From Filimonas zeae (GTDB lineage: Bacteria; Bacteroidota; Bacteroidia; Chitinophagales; Chitinophagaceae): a stretch of DNA of 64,000 nucleotides. Under the pieces are notes generated by a model. The model ran no database searches. It had not been told where the DNA came from and saw nothing but the letters and a program-made list of their open reading frames with translations. Below are positions 44,023-53,143 of the stretch, piece after piece (within the stretch, counting starts at the first letter, position 1; each line of letters opens with the position of its first letter). The stretch is taken from assembly GCF_014641615.1 (NCBI RefSeq), contig NZ_BMIB01000002.1, forward strand, positions 868,001 to 932,000, in the 5' to 3' direction. The translations under genes and the position numbers were made by a program.

Positions 44023-44696
44023 TTATTACGCCAGTTAATTTCTTTTACACCTTCGGCAGATTGAAACTCGCCCATAATACCGGCCAGTTCCTGCCTGCTG
44101 ATGTTTTTAAAGCGGAAAGATAGCTGATAACCCTCATCCGATTTTGCAATGTTACAATACGCAATATCCAGGTGTTGCCGCCCCAGCAGTTCATTTACAA
44201 TAGCGGCAGACTGCTCCTGCCGGGCAAGCATAATAGTAATGCCCCTTGGAGCCAGCCGGGAACTCACCTTTTTTTCAAACAACTGCAGCACCCATAAAAT
44301 AATGATAGCAAGTACAGTAGCGGCAAGGGCAGCAAAATACATACCCCCACCCGTTGCCAACCCTATGGCTGCTACCGTCCACAAACCGGAAGCAGTAGTA
44401 AGCCCTTTAATAACCCCTTCCTTTAATACAATAATAGTACCTGCGCCAATAAAACCCATACCACTAACCACCTGCGCAGCAACGCGTGAAGGGTCTAACT
44501 CCACATCGGGCCTGCCCAGTATATCTTCAAAGCCGAAAGACGATACCAGCATAGCCAACGATGCCCCCACACAAACCATCATATGTGTGCGCATACCAGC
44601 GGTCCAGTCTTTCCGTTCCCGCTCCAGACCAACAGCGCCACCCAATACGGCTGCCAGCCCCAGCCGCAGTAATACCTCACTCCATTCCAGTAACAT
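44019..44696 (-). CDS. MgtC/SapB-family membrane protein
   Basis: A 225-residue inner-membrane protein. Start chosen at the ATG at 44694-44696 because it gives the family N-terminus LLRLGLAAVLGGAVGLERE; an upstream in-frame ATG at 44759 would run through a terminator-like hairpin. Motifs: GLERERKDWTAGMRTHMMVC and GMGFIGAGTIIV. A cytoplasmic ACT-like C-terminal domain follows the membrane part. MgtC proteins are linked to magnesium limitation, membrane potential and phosphate homeostasis. Coupled to the DUF92 gene by a 4-base overlap. Confidence 0.9.
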   Translation of the reverse strand: MLLEWSEVLLRLGLAAVLGGAVGLERERKDWTAGMRTHMMVCVGASLAMLVSSFGFEDILGRPDVELDPSRVAAQVVSGMGFIGAGTIIVLKEGVIKGLTTASGLWTVAAIGLATGGGMYFAALAATVLAIIILWVLQLFEKKVSSRLAPRGITIMLARQEQSAAIVNELLGRQHLDIAYCNIAKSDEGYQLSFRFKNISRQELAGIMGEFQSAEGVKEINWRNK

Positions 44697-44735
44697 AGTC
44701 GTAAATTTTGGTGAGCAATCTTCTGAATTTACCAA

Positions 44736-44773
44736 AATAAACGTGCCGCCCCAAAACACGTTCGGGACGGCAC
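44736..44773 (-). terminator. Terminator of the nuclease gene
   Basis: Stem GTGCCGCCCC/GGGACGGCAC (one mismatch); on the minus strand it is followed by T-rich GTTTATTTTGG. It lies 26 bases past the stop at 44799. Confidence 0.65.
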
Positions 44774-44798
44774 TGGTAATACACTAAAACAACAGCGC

Positions 44799-46178
44799 TT
44801 ATTTCTTTGTATAAATAACACCCAGCTTATCTACTTCCTCACCGGAATTTCCGTAAAAACCAGTAATCTTATATCCCGCAGGTGCCGTATAAGTAACTGT
44901 GTTACCGGTAGTTTTGCCGGTAGCCAGCGTACGGCCCAGGCTGGTGGTAAGCCTGATATAAAAAATGCGTGTTCTGCCATTGTATTGGCCGGAACACAGT
45001 GTAACCGAATTAACTGTTTCACCACTTTGCAGGGTAAGCGATTGCTCTGTACCACCGGTACCGCCATGCCCAAGCACTGTTCCGTTGGCAAGGGTAACCT
45101 GTACTTTGTCTACCCGGCTGCCGCCGCATACAGTAAACACTGTAGCATTGCTGGTAGCCATAAGTGTTTCCAGATCATTAAAAGGAGTGCCATGCGGGCC
45201 GCCAAACAAATCACTGGCAGCAAATGGTTGTTGCAGTGTATAAGTAAATTGGGTAGCAACAGGCATATGGTCAGACAACTGCTCGCCCGCGGCATTTACA
45301 AAGTTCTGTACCACGTTATAATCGCTGCCCTGGAGTTTTACATACTTACTGCTGCGGTAAAAAATTTTATCTACTACTTCACAACTGTTGGTAATAGCAG
45401 GAAAAGTACATGCAATAGCAGGTGAGCCTAAAGCAGGATAGTTTCCGCCACGCACCAGCTCAATCCACGGATCAGTCATACCATTTACATCGGTAAGTAA
45501 ACGCAGATTGTTATCGCGGGTATAACGGCCATTGGTATCTCCCATTACAATTACCGCATTGCCTTTGGAATTGGCAGCAATGAAATTACTCAGTTGTAGC
45601 AGATTGTCTGCCCGCGCAGCAATAGATGCTTCATCAGACTCTGCATTCGTGTGCATATTATATACATCAATATATACACCTTCAGCCAGCCGGTAACGGC
45701 AATACGTAAATCCTTTAGGGGTAAGGGCGTTTTCATTAATACGCGTATTAAATGTAATGCGCGCAAAATCGGTCATAGGAAAATAAGACAATGAATTTAA
45801 TCCATCCCCTATACCCATACCACCGCTGGTGTTAGATCGGTAAGGATGTACATTGCCTTTATCATACAGGTAGGCATGATAATTAAAATCTTCCTGCACC
45901 TGTACAATATCATAGGCATTCGCCATACGGCCTATCTGCGAAGTGCTGGAATCGCGCCGGGTAGTAGCACTGGAAAACAGTTGCAATAAACCTGCTACAT
46001 TATAAGTAAGTACGGAAAAGGTGCCTCCGGTAGCGGTAGCGGTACGTGCGGCAGCAGCTACAGCAATGGTATTATCAGTTTCAGCTACAGATTGCTGCTG
46101 TTTACTGCAAGCGGCCAGTACAAAAGGGGCAGCAACCGCCATTACCATCCATCGGGTAATACAATTAGTCTTTTTCAT
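44799..46178 (-). CDS. Secreted endonuclease/exonuclease/phosphatase-family lipoprotein with jacalin-like lectin tail
   Basis: A 459-residue protein with lipobox LAAC (Cys23). Residues about 55-310 form an EEP-family enzyme: FSVLTYNVAGL, VQEDFN (metal-binding Glu), NMHTNA, VIMGDTNGRY and SDHMPVATQF with the terminal Asp-His pair. Residues about 325-459 look like a jacalin-type lectin: GGPHGTPFNDLE, SRVDKVQVTLANGT, GGTGGTEQSLTL and GFYGNSGEEVDKLGVIY. The enzyme would cut nucleic acid or phosphodiesters at the cell surface, with the lectin targeting glycans (inference). A 43-bp element matching the fecR promoter lies 142 bases upstream. Confidence 0.82.
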   Translation of the reverse strand: MKKTNCITRWMVMAVAAPFVLAACSKQQQSVAETDNTIAVAAAARTATATGGTFSVLTYNVAGLLQLFSSATTRRDSSTSQIGRMANAYDIVQVQEDFNYHAYLYDKGNVHPYRSNTSGGMGIGDGLNSLSYFPMTDFARITFNTRINENALTPKGFTYCRYRLAEGVYIDVYNMHTNAESDEASIAARADNLLQLSNFIAANSKGNAVIVMGDTNGRYTRDNNLRLLTDVNGMTDPWIELVRGGNYPALGSPAIACTFPAITNSCEVVDKIFYRSSKYVKLQGSDYNVVQNFVNAAGEQLSDHMPVATQFTYTLQQPFAASDLFGGPHGTPFNDLETLMATSNATVFTVCGGSRVDKVQVTLANGTVLGHGGTGGTEQSLTLQSGETVNSVTLCSGQYNGRTRIFYIRLTTSLGRTLATGKTTGNTVTYTAPAGYKITGFYGNSGEEVDKLGVIYTKK

Positions 46179-46319
46179 TTCGTTTGTGTGGTTTTAATAC
46201 AGGCAATACATCACCCACAGCCTTTACAAGCTGCAGACATACTATGCCCTGCATGAATAATAGTTAAGAAAAAGCAAGCCTGTAATCGTTCGTTAGCCGG
46301 CAACAAAAGCGATACAGTA

Positions 46320-46362
46320 ACTATTCGTTTGAAAAGAGAAACACCCTTGCGGGTAACAATTT
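46320..46362 (-). promoter_or_regulatory. 43-bp element upstream of the nuclease gene
   Basis: Minus-strand copy of the element at 36361-36403: 37 of 43 positions identical, no gaps. It points toward the nuclease gene (ATG at 46178), about 142 bases away. It shares the gap 46179-46673 with the poly-cysteine leader frame and its promoter; no other gene is seen in that gap. Confidence 0.6.
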
Positions 46363-46488
46363 GTTAATCCGCCTTTCATTCATCGGTAAAATAAGCATGC
46401 CTGCATAGCCAATTGTTGTACATAAAGTGTCATTTCAACTTTTTTAACATAAAAGTCTATTAAAATAGTGTTGTAATAACTTTTACCA

Positions 46489-46496
46489 TACTTTTG
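46489..46496 (+). promoter_or_regulatory. -7 box TACTTTTG before the poly-Cys leader
   Basis: Perfect TAnnTTTG; identical to the box at 35768-35775. A TTG lies 15 bases upstream (46471-46473), closer than the usual -33 spacing. The leader frame begins about 20 bases downstream. Confidence 0.6.
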
Positions 46497-46517
46497 CTCT
46501 GTGATACCGACATTAAA

Positions 46518-46604
46518 ATGAGCGTAATGAAAAGTGTATTGAACTGTACTATAGACAAACTGCATACACAACGGGCTACTGCTGCCTGTTGCTGTTGTTA
46601 CTGA
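46518..46604 (+). CDS. Short leader peptide ending in four cysteines
   Basis: A 28-codon frame (second ATG at 46527 gives 25) placed between a good -7 box and the SusC start at 46674. The peptide ends KLHTQRATAACCCCY, with four Cys codons in a row (46587-46598) just before the stop. Runs of one amino acid at the end of a short upstream frame are a hallmark of ribosome-mediated attenuation; poly-cysteine short frames are known to sense cysteine supply in mycobacteria. No clear attenuator hairpin is seen in the 69 bases before SusC, so the mechanism is open. Confidence 0.6.
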   Translation: MSVMKSVLNCTIDKLHTQRATAACCCCY

Positions 46605-46673
46605 TTCCCCTCTTACCTGTTACTATCCTGACGCTTTACTTGCCTGATTAACTAACAAACAATATCCTTCTAT

Positions 46674-49600
46674 ATGTTAAAGCACATAGGAGCAGGCGTT
46701 CTATTGGCATGCCTGTCGCCCATTATTCTAACTGCACAGTCTGACAACAAGACTACCCGTACCGGCTATATTAAATCAGCAAGTGGGCAGCCACTGGAAC
46801 ATGCAAGCATTACTTCCAAAGGCAATCGTACCGGCGCCACCAGTAACAGCAACGGCTATTATAGTATTAACGCTGCCGCCGGAGATACGCTTGTAATATC
46901 TGCAATAGGTTATAAAAGCCAGCTACTGGCAGTAAACACGCAACAGCAATTAAATATACAATTACAGCCATCGGGTGAGGCACTGCAAGAGGTAGTGGTG
47001 ATAGGTTACGGCACCTCCGGCAAACGCAACCTGTTAGGGTCTATTGCCAGTTATGATGCCAAAAACATAGAAGAAAAACCCATTAACCGTATAGAGCAGG
47101 CACTGATAGGCCAGTTGCCTGGGGTACAGGTACGCCAGCAGTCGGGCATGGCGGGAAGTGGCCTGAGTATTCTTGTAAGAGGAAGCGGATCCCTCTCTGC
47201 CGGTACAGAACCACTGTATGTTATAGATGGCTTTCCGCTGGATGTGGTAAGCCAGAATACAGACGGCAGTTTTACCGACAACCCGCTCAACAACCTCAGC
47301 CCGAATGATATTGAAAACATACAGATATTAAAAGATGCTGCCGCCGGTGCTATCTATGGCTCCCGCGCCGCCAATGGCGTGGTACTTATTACTACCAAAC
47401 GTGGGCAGGCGGGAAAAATGAAAATCAGTTTTAACGCCAACGCAGGCATCAGCAGCGTAGCAAAAAAATTAGACATATTAAGTCCGGAAGAATGGGTACA
47501 GATGGCATCTGAAATAGCAGACACCAACTGGGTAAACTCCAAAGCAGGCCGTACCGTAAGCCAAACACAGGCAGAGCGCATTGCAGCACTTGGTTCACTG
47601 AAGCTGAACTATGTAAAAGATGACCGCTGGTCGCACCCCGGCCACCCTGGCCTGCAATATATAGACTGGCAGGATGTGGTTTACCGCAAAGCAGGCTTTC
47701 AGAACTACAGTCTTTCTGCAAGCGGCGGCACCGAAAATGTACGCTACTTTTTTGCAGGCAACTACATGAACCAGGATGGCACACTGGTTAACTCCAACTA
47801 CAAAACCTACGGCCTGCGCGCTAACGTAGAAGCCAATGCCAGTAAAAAGCTGAAAGTAGGCATTAACCTCGCTCCTACCATTTCCATCAACAACCTGCCC
47901 TCTGCAGAAGGCAAAGACAACATATTAATGAAAGCAGCGCTGATGAGCCCTGTGGTAGAAGACTCTGCGGGACTATATACCGGCGCCTTCAACAATAATA
48001 CCTATACATGGTCAAGCAGCAAATACGTTAGCCCGCTCGCTTATCTGGAAAACAGTGAGAGCCTCACCAAAATCACCCGTATCATAGCTTCCCTGTATGG
48101 CGAGTATCAAATCATTCCAGGCCTGGCAGCACGTACCACCGTTAACTTCGATGGTACAGACCGCACCCGATCTACCTATATATCCGACCAGGTAGTAGCT
48201 GGCGCATTGCTGGAAAGGCAAACACAGCCCGGCTTAAAGTCCAGCGGCTCTTACAGCGGGGCTAAAAAGCAAACCTTTGTAAACGAAAACACCCTCAGCT
48301 ATAATAAAACCCTCGCGGGCAAGCACAATATTTCATTGGTAGCCGGTCAGTCGTACAGCAGCACCCACAGCGAGGTATTCAACATTTCCACGGCGGGTGG
48401 TTATGCCAACAATATTGTAAAAACACTCAACAACGCCATTGCCAACTCAGCCGGTGTTACCTACAACGCTTCTACCAGCGCCAGTAACAGCACGCTGTTT
48501 TCGTGGTATGGCCGTGCGCAATACAATTTCAACTCCCGATACCTGGTATCCGCCTCCTTCCGACGGGATGCCTCTTCACGCTTTGGCAGCAATAACCGGT
48601 GGGGCACCTTCCCTTCTGTATCGCTGGGATGGCGCATTTCAGATGAAAGCTTCTTTAAAAATCATATCCACGTGGTAAACGATCTTAAGCTGCGCGCCAG
48701 CTGGGGCCGCTCCGGCAACAACGCCATTGGTGATTATAACACCACCGCCACGCTTACAGATGGTAATTACAACTTTGGTGGCAACACGCCCGTAAGCTCA
48801 CCCGGCCGTGTATCAGCAGGCATTGCCAACCCCAATCTTAAATGGGAATCTTCCAATACCTACGATTTCGGACTGGATGCTGCATTGTTTAAAAACCGCC
48901 TTACACTTACGCTGGATGTATATAAGAAGAAGAGTGCAGACCTGCTGATGAACCTGCCCGTACTGGGTGCCAGTGGTTTTAATACTGCCTTGCAGAACGT
49001 AGGCAGTATGGAAGCGAAAGGCCTGGAGCTGGCGCTGAACAGCATCAACATTCAGTCCCGCAACTTTACCTGGACCACCAATGCGAACATTGCTTTCAAC
49101 AGCAACAAAGTAACTTCTCTCGGCCCCAATCAGGACCGTATAGAAATACCCTCCAACTACTCCGGCAGCAATGCCCCTTACCTGTTACAGGTAGGCCTTC
49201 CTTTGTTTAGTTATTATGTTACACGGATAGATGGCCTGCTAACGCAGGATGATATTAACAACGGTAAAGTAGCAAAGGTATCCGGCGAACGTGTAGGTGA
49301 TCCTAAGTTTTACGATCGCAACAACGATGGTTCCATTACCGCAGATGACCGTATTATTGGTGGGCAGCCCAACCCCAAATACACCTGGGGCCTTACCAAT
49401 ACTTTCACTTATAAAAAGTTTGACCTGAGTATACAGGCCTATGGCCAGCAGGGTGGCTCTATACTCTCCTACCTGGGCAGAGCACTGGATTACTCCGGCA
49501 GCACCTCCTCAAACGTACTGGGCATATGGCGCGACCGCTGGACCGCTCAGAATCAGAATTACAAAGCCGCACGCGGCCGGCTGAATGCCAGTTATACATC

Positions 49601-49889
49601 ACCCGCTGTAACATCAGACTGGGTATACTCCTCCGATTTCTGGCGCATTCAAAACATTACATTCGGTTACAACCTGAAGGATGTAATCAAAACCAGAAGC
49701 ATCAGTGCGGCACGTGTATTTGTTGCGTTGCAAAACTTTCTGGGTAAAGACAAATACAAAGGCGGCGTAAACCCCGAAGCGCAGAACACCAACAACAGCA
49801 GCGCTGGCAGCGCTTATGCCGTACCTGGCGATTACGGCTCTATGCCATTGAGCAAAACCGTTACACTGGGCGTAAACTTTACTTTCTAA
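46674..49889 (+). CDS. SusC/RagA-family TonB-dependent transporter 2
   Basis: A 1071-residue outer-membrane transporter. Signal peptide cut near ILTAQ (residue 22), carboxypeptidase-regulatory-like domain (GYIKSASGQPLEHASITSKG), TonB-box-like LQEVVVIGYG, plug and barrel ending in GVNFTF. No STN domain. Directly downstream is its SusD partner (18-base gap). Upstream is a short frame ending in four cysteines, which hints that expression follows cysteine or sulfur supply rather than an ECF sigma. The substrate is unknown; a sulfur-containing compound is an inference from the leader. Confidence 0.93.
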   Translation: MLKHIGAGVLLACLSPIILTAQSDNKTTRTGYIKSASGQPLEHASITSKGNRTGATSNSNGYYSINAAAGDTLVISAIGYKSQLLAVNTQQQLNIQLQPSGEALQEVVVIGYGTSGKRNLLGSIASYDAKNIEEKPINRIEQALIGQLPGVQVRQQSGMAGSGLSILVRGSGSLSAGTEPLYVIDGFPLDVVSQNTDGSFTDNPLNNLSPNDIENIQILKDAAAGAIYGSRAANGVVLITTKRGQAGKMKISFNANAGISSVAKKLDILSPEEWVQMASEIADTNWVNSKAGRTVSQTQAERIAALGSLKLNYVKDDRWSHPGHPGLQYIDWQDVVYRKAGFQNYSLSASGGTENVRYFFAGNYMNQDGTLVNSNYKTYGLRANVEANASKKLKVGINLAPTISINNLPSAEGKDNILMKAALMSPVVEDSAGLYTGAFNNNTYTWSSSKYVSPLAYLENSESLTKITRIIASLYGEYQIIPGLAARTTVNFDGTDRTRSTYISDQVVAGALLERQTQPGLKSSGSYSGAKKQTFVNENTLSYNKTLAGKHNISLVAGQSYSSTHSEVFNISTAGGYANNIVKTLNNAIANSAGVTYNASTSASNSTLFSWYGRAQYNFNSRYLVSASFRRDASSRFGSNNRWGTFPSVSLGWRISDESFFKNHIHVVNDLKLRASWGRSGNNAIGDYNTTATLTDGNYNFGGNTPVSSPGRVSAGIANPNLKWESSNTYDFGLDAALFKNRLTLTLDVYKKKSADLLMNLPVLGASGFNTALQNVGSMEAKGLELALNSINIQSRNFTWTTNANIAFNSNKVTSLGPNQDRIEIPSNYSGSNAPYLLQVGLPLFSYYVTRIDGLLTQDDINNGKVAKVSGERVGDPKFYDRNNDGSITADDRIIGGQPNPKYTWGLTNTFTYKKFDLSIQAYGQQGGSILSYLGRALDYSGSTSSNVLGIWRDRWTAQNQNYKAARGRLNASYTSPAVTSDWVYSSDFWRIQNITFGYNLKDVIKTRSISAARVFVALQNFLGKDKYKGGVNPEAQNTNNSSAGSAYAVPGDYGSMPLSKTVTLGVNFTF

Positions 49890-49907
49890 TTCCACAGCAA
49901 TTTTAAT

Positions 49908-51401
49908 ATGAAACAGCTTTTATATACCGCACTGCTGTCAGCAGTAATATTCAACACCACTTCCTGCAGCAAACAGCTGGATCTGGTTCCGGTATCAAAC
50001 ACCACCACCGGCAACTTTTACAGCAATGCTAACGATTTTGCACAGGCCGTTACCGGCGCCTACAGCAACCTTACCAACTACCCCAGCCAGGCTTTATGGC
50101 TGGGCGAGCTGCGTAGCGATAATATCAACGGACAGGATGATGGCAACCGCGACTGGGCAGGCATTAACAACTTTGCCAAAAACATTACCAGCACAGGCTT
50201 TATCACCACCGCCTGGAATGAAAACTTCAACGGCATTTATAACGCCAACAGCGTATTACAGGCACTGGATGAAAAAGGCAGCGTTATAAAAGATACCGCA
50301 CTGGCCAACCGCTACCGGGCCGAAGTGCGCTTTTTACGCGGCTTCTATTATTTTCAGCTGGTAAAGCTGTTTGGCAAAGTACCCGTGGTAACTACTCCAC
50401 TTTCTTCTGCAGAAGTAGCGTCTGTACCGCGTAGCGAAATAAGCGCGGTGTACGATCTTATACTTTCAGACTTCCTTTACGCAGCATCTGTATTACCTGC
50501 CAGCTATACAGGCGGTAATATTGGCCGTGCTACTTCCGGAGCTGCTAATGGCTATCTTGGCCTGGTATACCTTACCCGGTCTGGCCCCACCTACAGCGTT
50601 AACGGCCCTGGCCTCAACAGCAACGAATACGATAAAGCGCTTACGTATCTGAATAAGGTGATTAACGCCGGCGTATATGATATACTGCCCACCTATCCGG
50701 CTGTATTCTCTTACACCAACGAGAACAATAACGAAGTGGTGTTTGATGTACAATTTATGAGCAGTAACAACGGAGCCTCCTTCCCCAGCCATCTGGTACC
50801 CGTGGCGTACTGGACCAGTCTCGGTTACGCCAGCACCTACGGTAACGGTTATGGTTCCAGTTCATTCGACATTACCAGCAACCTCCGCAACTCCTTCCGT
50901 CCCAATGGTACGGTACAGGATGTAAGAGATACCTTCTCCGTTAACTATACCTACGGGGTAAGCACCTTTTATAAAAAGTATATAGACCTGAGCCGCAGAG
51001 GCAACAGCGGTACAGACTGGCCTGTTAACTTTATAGCGCTCCGCTATGCAGATATTTTACTGCTGAAAGCAGAAGCTATTCTGCACGGTGCTGCAGGCAA
51101 TCAGGCAGAAGTTGATTCTCTGGTAAACAAAATAAGAAACCGGGCCAAACTGGGCAGCATAAGCCAGGTAACCACCGCACAGCTACTGGAAGAAAGAAGA
51201 AGAGAGTTTGCAGGAGAAGGTATCCGCTGGAATGATCTGGTACGCTCCGGAAATGCAGTTACCATTTTAAACGCATGGATTGCTACTGACAACCTGGGCA
51301 GCCAGATTAATCAGGTCGTACCTTCTTATATTATATACCCCGTACCTTCTGCTGAAATAATCACCTCCAATGGAGTGTATAAGCAAAATGACGGATACTG
51401 A
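49908..51401 (+). CDS. SusD/RagB-family substrate-binding lipoprotein 2
   Basis: A 497-residue outer-membrane lipoprotein, partner of SusC 2. Lipobox NTTSC (Cys20). SusD features: ANDFAQAVTGAYSNL, RAEVRFLRGFYYFQLVKLFGKVP and the C-terminal LLEERRREFAGEGIRWNDLVRSG with YPVPSAEI. No enzyme gene follows in the same unit, so the substrate is probably taken up without surface hydrolysis, or the enzyme is encoded elsewhere. Confidence 0.93.
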   Translation: MKQLLYTALLSAVIFNTTSCSKQLDLVPVSNTTTGNFYSNANDFAQAVTGAYSNLTNYPSQALWLGELRSDNINGQDDGNRDWAGINNFAKNITSTGFITTAWNENFNGIYNANSVLQALDEKGSVIKDTALANRYRAEVRFLRGFYYFQLVKLFGKVPVVTTPLSSAEVASVPRSEISAVYDLILSDFLYAASVLPASYTGGNIGRATSGAANGYLGLVYLTRSGPTYSVNGPGLNSNEYDKALTYLNKVINAGVYDILPTYPAVFSYTNENNNEVVFDVQFMSSNNGASFPSHLVPVAYWTSLGYASTYGNGYGSSSFDITSNLRNSFRPNGTVQDVRDTFSVNYTYGVSTFYKKYIDLSRRGNSGTDWPVNFIALRYADILLLKAEAILHGAAGNQAEVDSLVNKIRNRAKLGSISQVTTAQLLEERRREFAGEGIRWNDLVRSGNAVTILNAWIATDNLGSQINQVVPSYIIYPVPSAEIITSNGVYKQNDGY

Positions 51402-51481
51402 TGCCTTCATGATAAGTTAACTGTCTGTTCATATAAAATTAATAATGGTAAATGAACTTGCACCCGGATTTCGCCGTCGCC

Positions 51482-51522
51482 CTGCTACCCTTTTCGCTAA
51501 GTATTAGCGGGCGCGGTAGCAG
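51482..51522. repeat. Nested hairpin between SusD 2 and ECF sigma 2
   Basis: Outer 8-bp arms CTGCTACC (51482-51489) and GGTAGCAG (51515-51522) enclose a 6-bp inner hairpin CGCTAA/TTAGCG (51495-51500 with 51504-51509). No T-run follows. It could be a Rho-independent stop without U-tail or a structured leader of the sigma gene. Confidence 0.45.
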
Positions 51523-51558
51523 ATCCCTACTATATAATGATATAATTGACTATCAGGT

Positions 51559-52155
51559 ATGCAGTATCAGGAATCATTTCCGGGTGAACAGGCATTGGTG
51601 CAGCGGTTGAAGGAAGGATACAGGGAAGATTTTGATGAGTTGTTCAATCAATATGCAGAGCCTGTTATGAATTACCTCCGCTTTCGTCTTACAGACGAAC
51701 AGGATGCGGAAGACGTACTCCAGGAAGTTTTCATCAAACTCTGGCGCTACCGCCATGCTATAGAAATACATACCTCCTTTAAAAACTACCTCTATACACT
51801 GGTGCAAAACTGCATCAACGATCATCTGCGCGTACTTAAAAGAAAAAGACATATCTCCATTGCAGAACTACCCGACTCGCAGGAAGAACAAATGCAGCCC
51901 GACGATCATTTCCGCTACCGCCAGTTGAACCAGTCATGGCGCGAAGCCATTCAACGCCTGCCTGTGCAGATGGGGCGCATTTACTCCATGAAAAACGAAG
52001 AAGCGCTTTCTGTAAAAGAAATAGCTTCCGAACTGGACTTATCAGAACAAACGGTAAAAAACCAGCTGCACAATGCTGCACAGCGCATTGTAAAAATTTT
52101 ACAGCAGGTACAACTCTTCTTCTGGGCGCTCCTTCCCTTATTTGATATGAACTAA
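51559..52155 (+). CDS. ECF-type RNA polymerase sigma factor 2
   Basis: A 198-residue FecI-like sigma. Region 2 (DFDELFNQYAEPVMNYLRFR ... AEDVLQEVFIKLW) and region 4 (LSVKEIASELDLSEQTVKNQ) are clear, with normal length and an ATG start. It lies 70 bases before its FecR partner. The downstream SusC carries an STN domain, so the classical relay transporter to FecR to sigma is complete here. Confidence 0.95.
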   Translation: MQYQESFPGEQALVQRLKEGYREDFDELFNQYAEPVMNYLRFRLTDEQDAEDVLQEVFIKLWRYRHAIEIHTSFKNYLYTLVQNCINDHLRVLKRKRHISIAELPDSQEEQMQPDDHFRYRQLNQSWREAIQRLPVQMGRIYSMKNEEALSVKEIASELDLSEQTVKNQLHNAAQRIVKILQQVQLFFWALLPLFDMN

Positions 52156-52225
52156 TTGTTAAGCCGCATTTTTCTCTGGTACCTTTTTTTCCGGCCATCG
52201 TCACTTAATCAAACACACTCTGTGC

Positions 52226-53068
52226 ATGATCTGGAAAAGACGTAAGAACGGCCCTGAACAGGATGAACTTTGGCAGCAGGCATTTGATACTACCGGTACT
52301 ATCACTGGCGAAAGAAAGCAGCAACTACTGCAATCTATTCACCAGCGTATAAACAGCAGCAGCAACCGCCGCAGAAAAATACTATACATCAGTGCCGGTG
52401 CTGCAGCAGCCGTACTTACTGCCTTTGTTGTGCGCGTTGCCTGGACGGGCAATAAACTAACGCCGGTTTCTAAATGGAATATGGTAGCCAGCAATGAAGA
52501 AAGAAAAAAGATAGAACTGGCTGATGGTTCTGTAATATGGCTGGCGCCCCACTCTGCCGTAAAGCTGTACCCTGCTTTTACCAGCCACCGCAATGTGGTA
52601 CTGGAAAAAGGAACTGCCTTTTTTGAAGTAGCACAGGATAAAGAGCACCCGTTTGCAGTAGCTGTAAACAGGCAGCAGGTGCAGGTACTGGGCACCCGGT
52701 TTACCATATCTATCAAAGACACAGTTGATGTAAACCTGGTAGTGAAAGATGGTAAAGTAGCCCTGAGCAACCAAAGCGGCCGCGTAATAGTTAATGGCGG
52801 TGAGCAGGTAAGTACCCTGCAGTCTGCTGCCGGAGCCGTTGCCACCGTACCGGAAGCACTGGCCGATTGGTGGCTGCAGCACGAAGTAAGGTTTATGGAT
52901 ATTACCCTGAACGAACTGCTTGACAATATAGAAGCATATTATCATGTACAACTGAATCGTAAAAACATTCAACGCAATACACGGGTTACACTCACCTGGT
53001 CATTCTCCCAAACGCTGGAAGAAAACCTGAATGTGCTGAACCTGCTGACCGGATATAACATTCACTAA
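52226..53068 (+). CDS. FecR-type anti-sigma factor 2
   Basis: A 280-residue anti-sigma factor. A short cytoplasmic N-terminus, a membrane helix at about 52-70, then the FecR domain (ELADGSVIWLAPHSAVKLYP; LEKGTAFFEVAQDKEHPFAV) and a DUF4974-like end (ITLNELLDNIEAYYHVQL). The upstream 70 bases contain AATTGTTAAG and CCATCGTCAC, possibly the target promoter of its sigma, but the resemblance to the element at 36361 is limited to the first bases. Confidence 0.92.
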   Translation: MIWKRRKNGPEQDELWQQAFDTTGTITGERKQQLLQSIHQRINSSSNRRRKILYISAGAAAAVLTAFVVRVAWTGNKLTPVSKWNMVASNEERKKIELADGSVIWLAPHSAVKLYPAFTSHRNVVLEKGTAFFEVAQDKEHPFAVAVNRQQVQVLGTRFTISIKDTVDVNLVVKDGKVALSNQSGRVIVNGGEQVSTLQSAAGAVATVPEALADWWLQHEVRFMDITLNELLDNIEAYYHVQLNRKNIQRNTRVTLTWSFSQTLEENLNVLNLLTGYNIH

Positions 53069-53143
53069 GTAATTATCATAAAAAGCTTATCACAATTGCT
53101 GCCGTAAGGCGGCACGGAACCTTATTGTTTTAAAACAACAACT

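Noticed and set aside
46420..46454. ACATAAAG/ACATAAAA direct repeat as a PHO-box-like operator before SusC 2
   Set aside because: Spacing of 27 bp does not fit helical turns and the repeat is short and A/T-rich.
52156..52225. Third copy of the 43-bp ECF element before fecR 2
   Set aside because: Only AATTGTTAA matches; the remainder (GGTACC, CATCGTC) is different, so a different sigma target is more likely.
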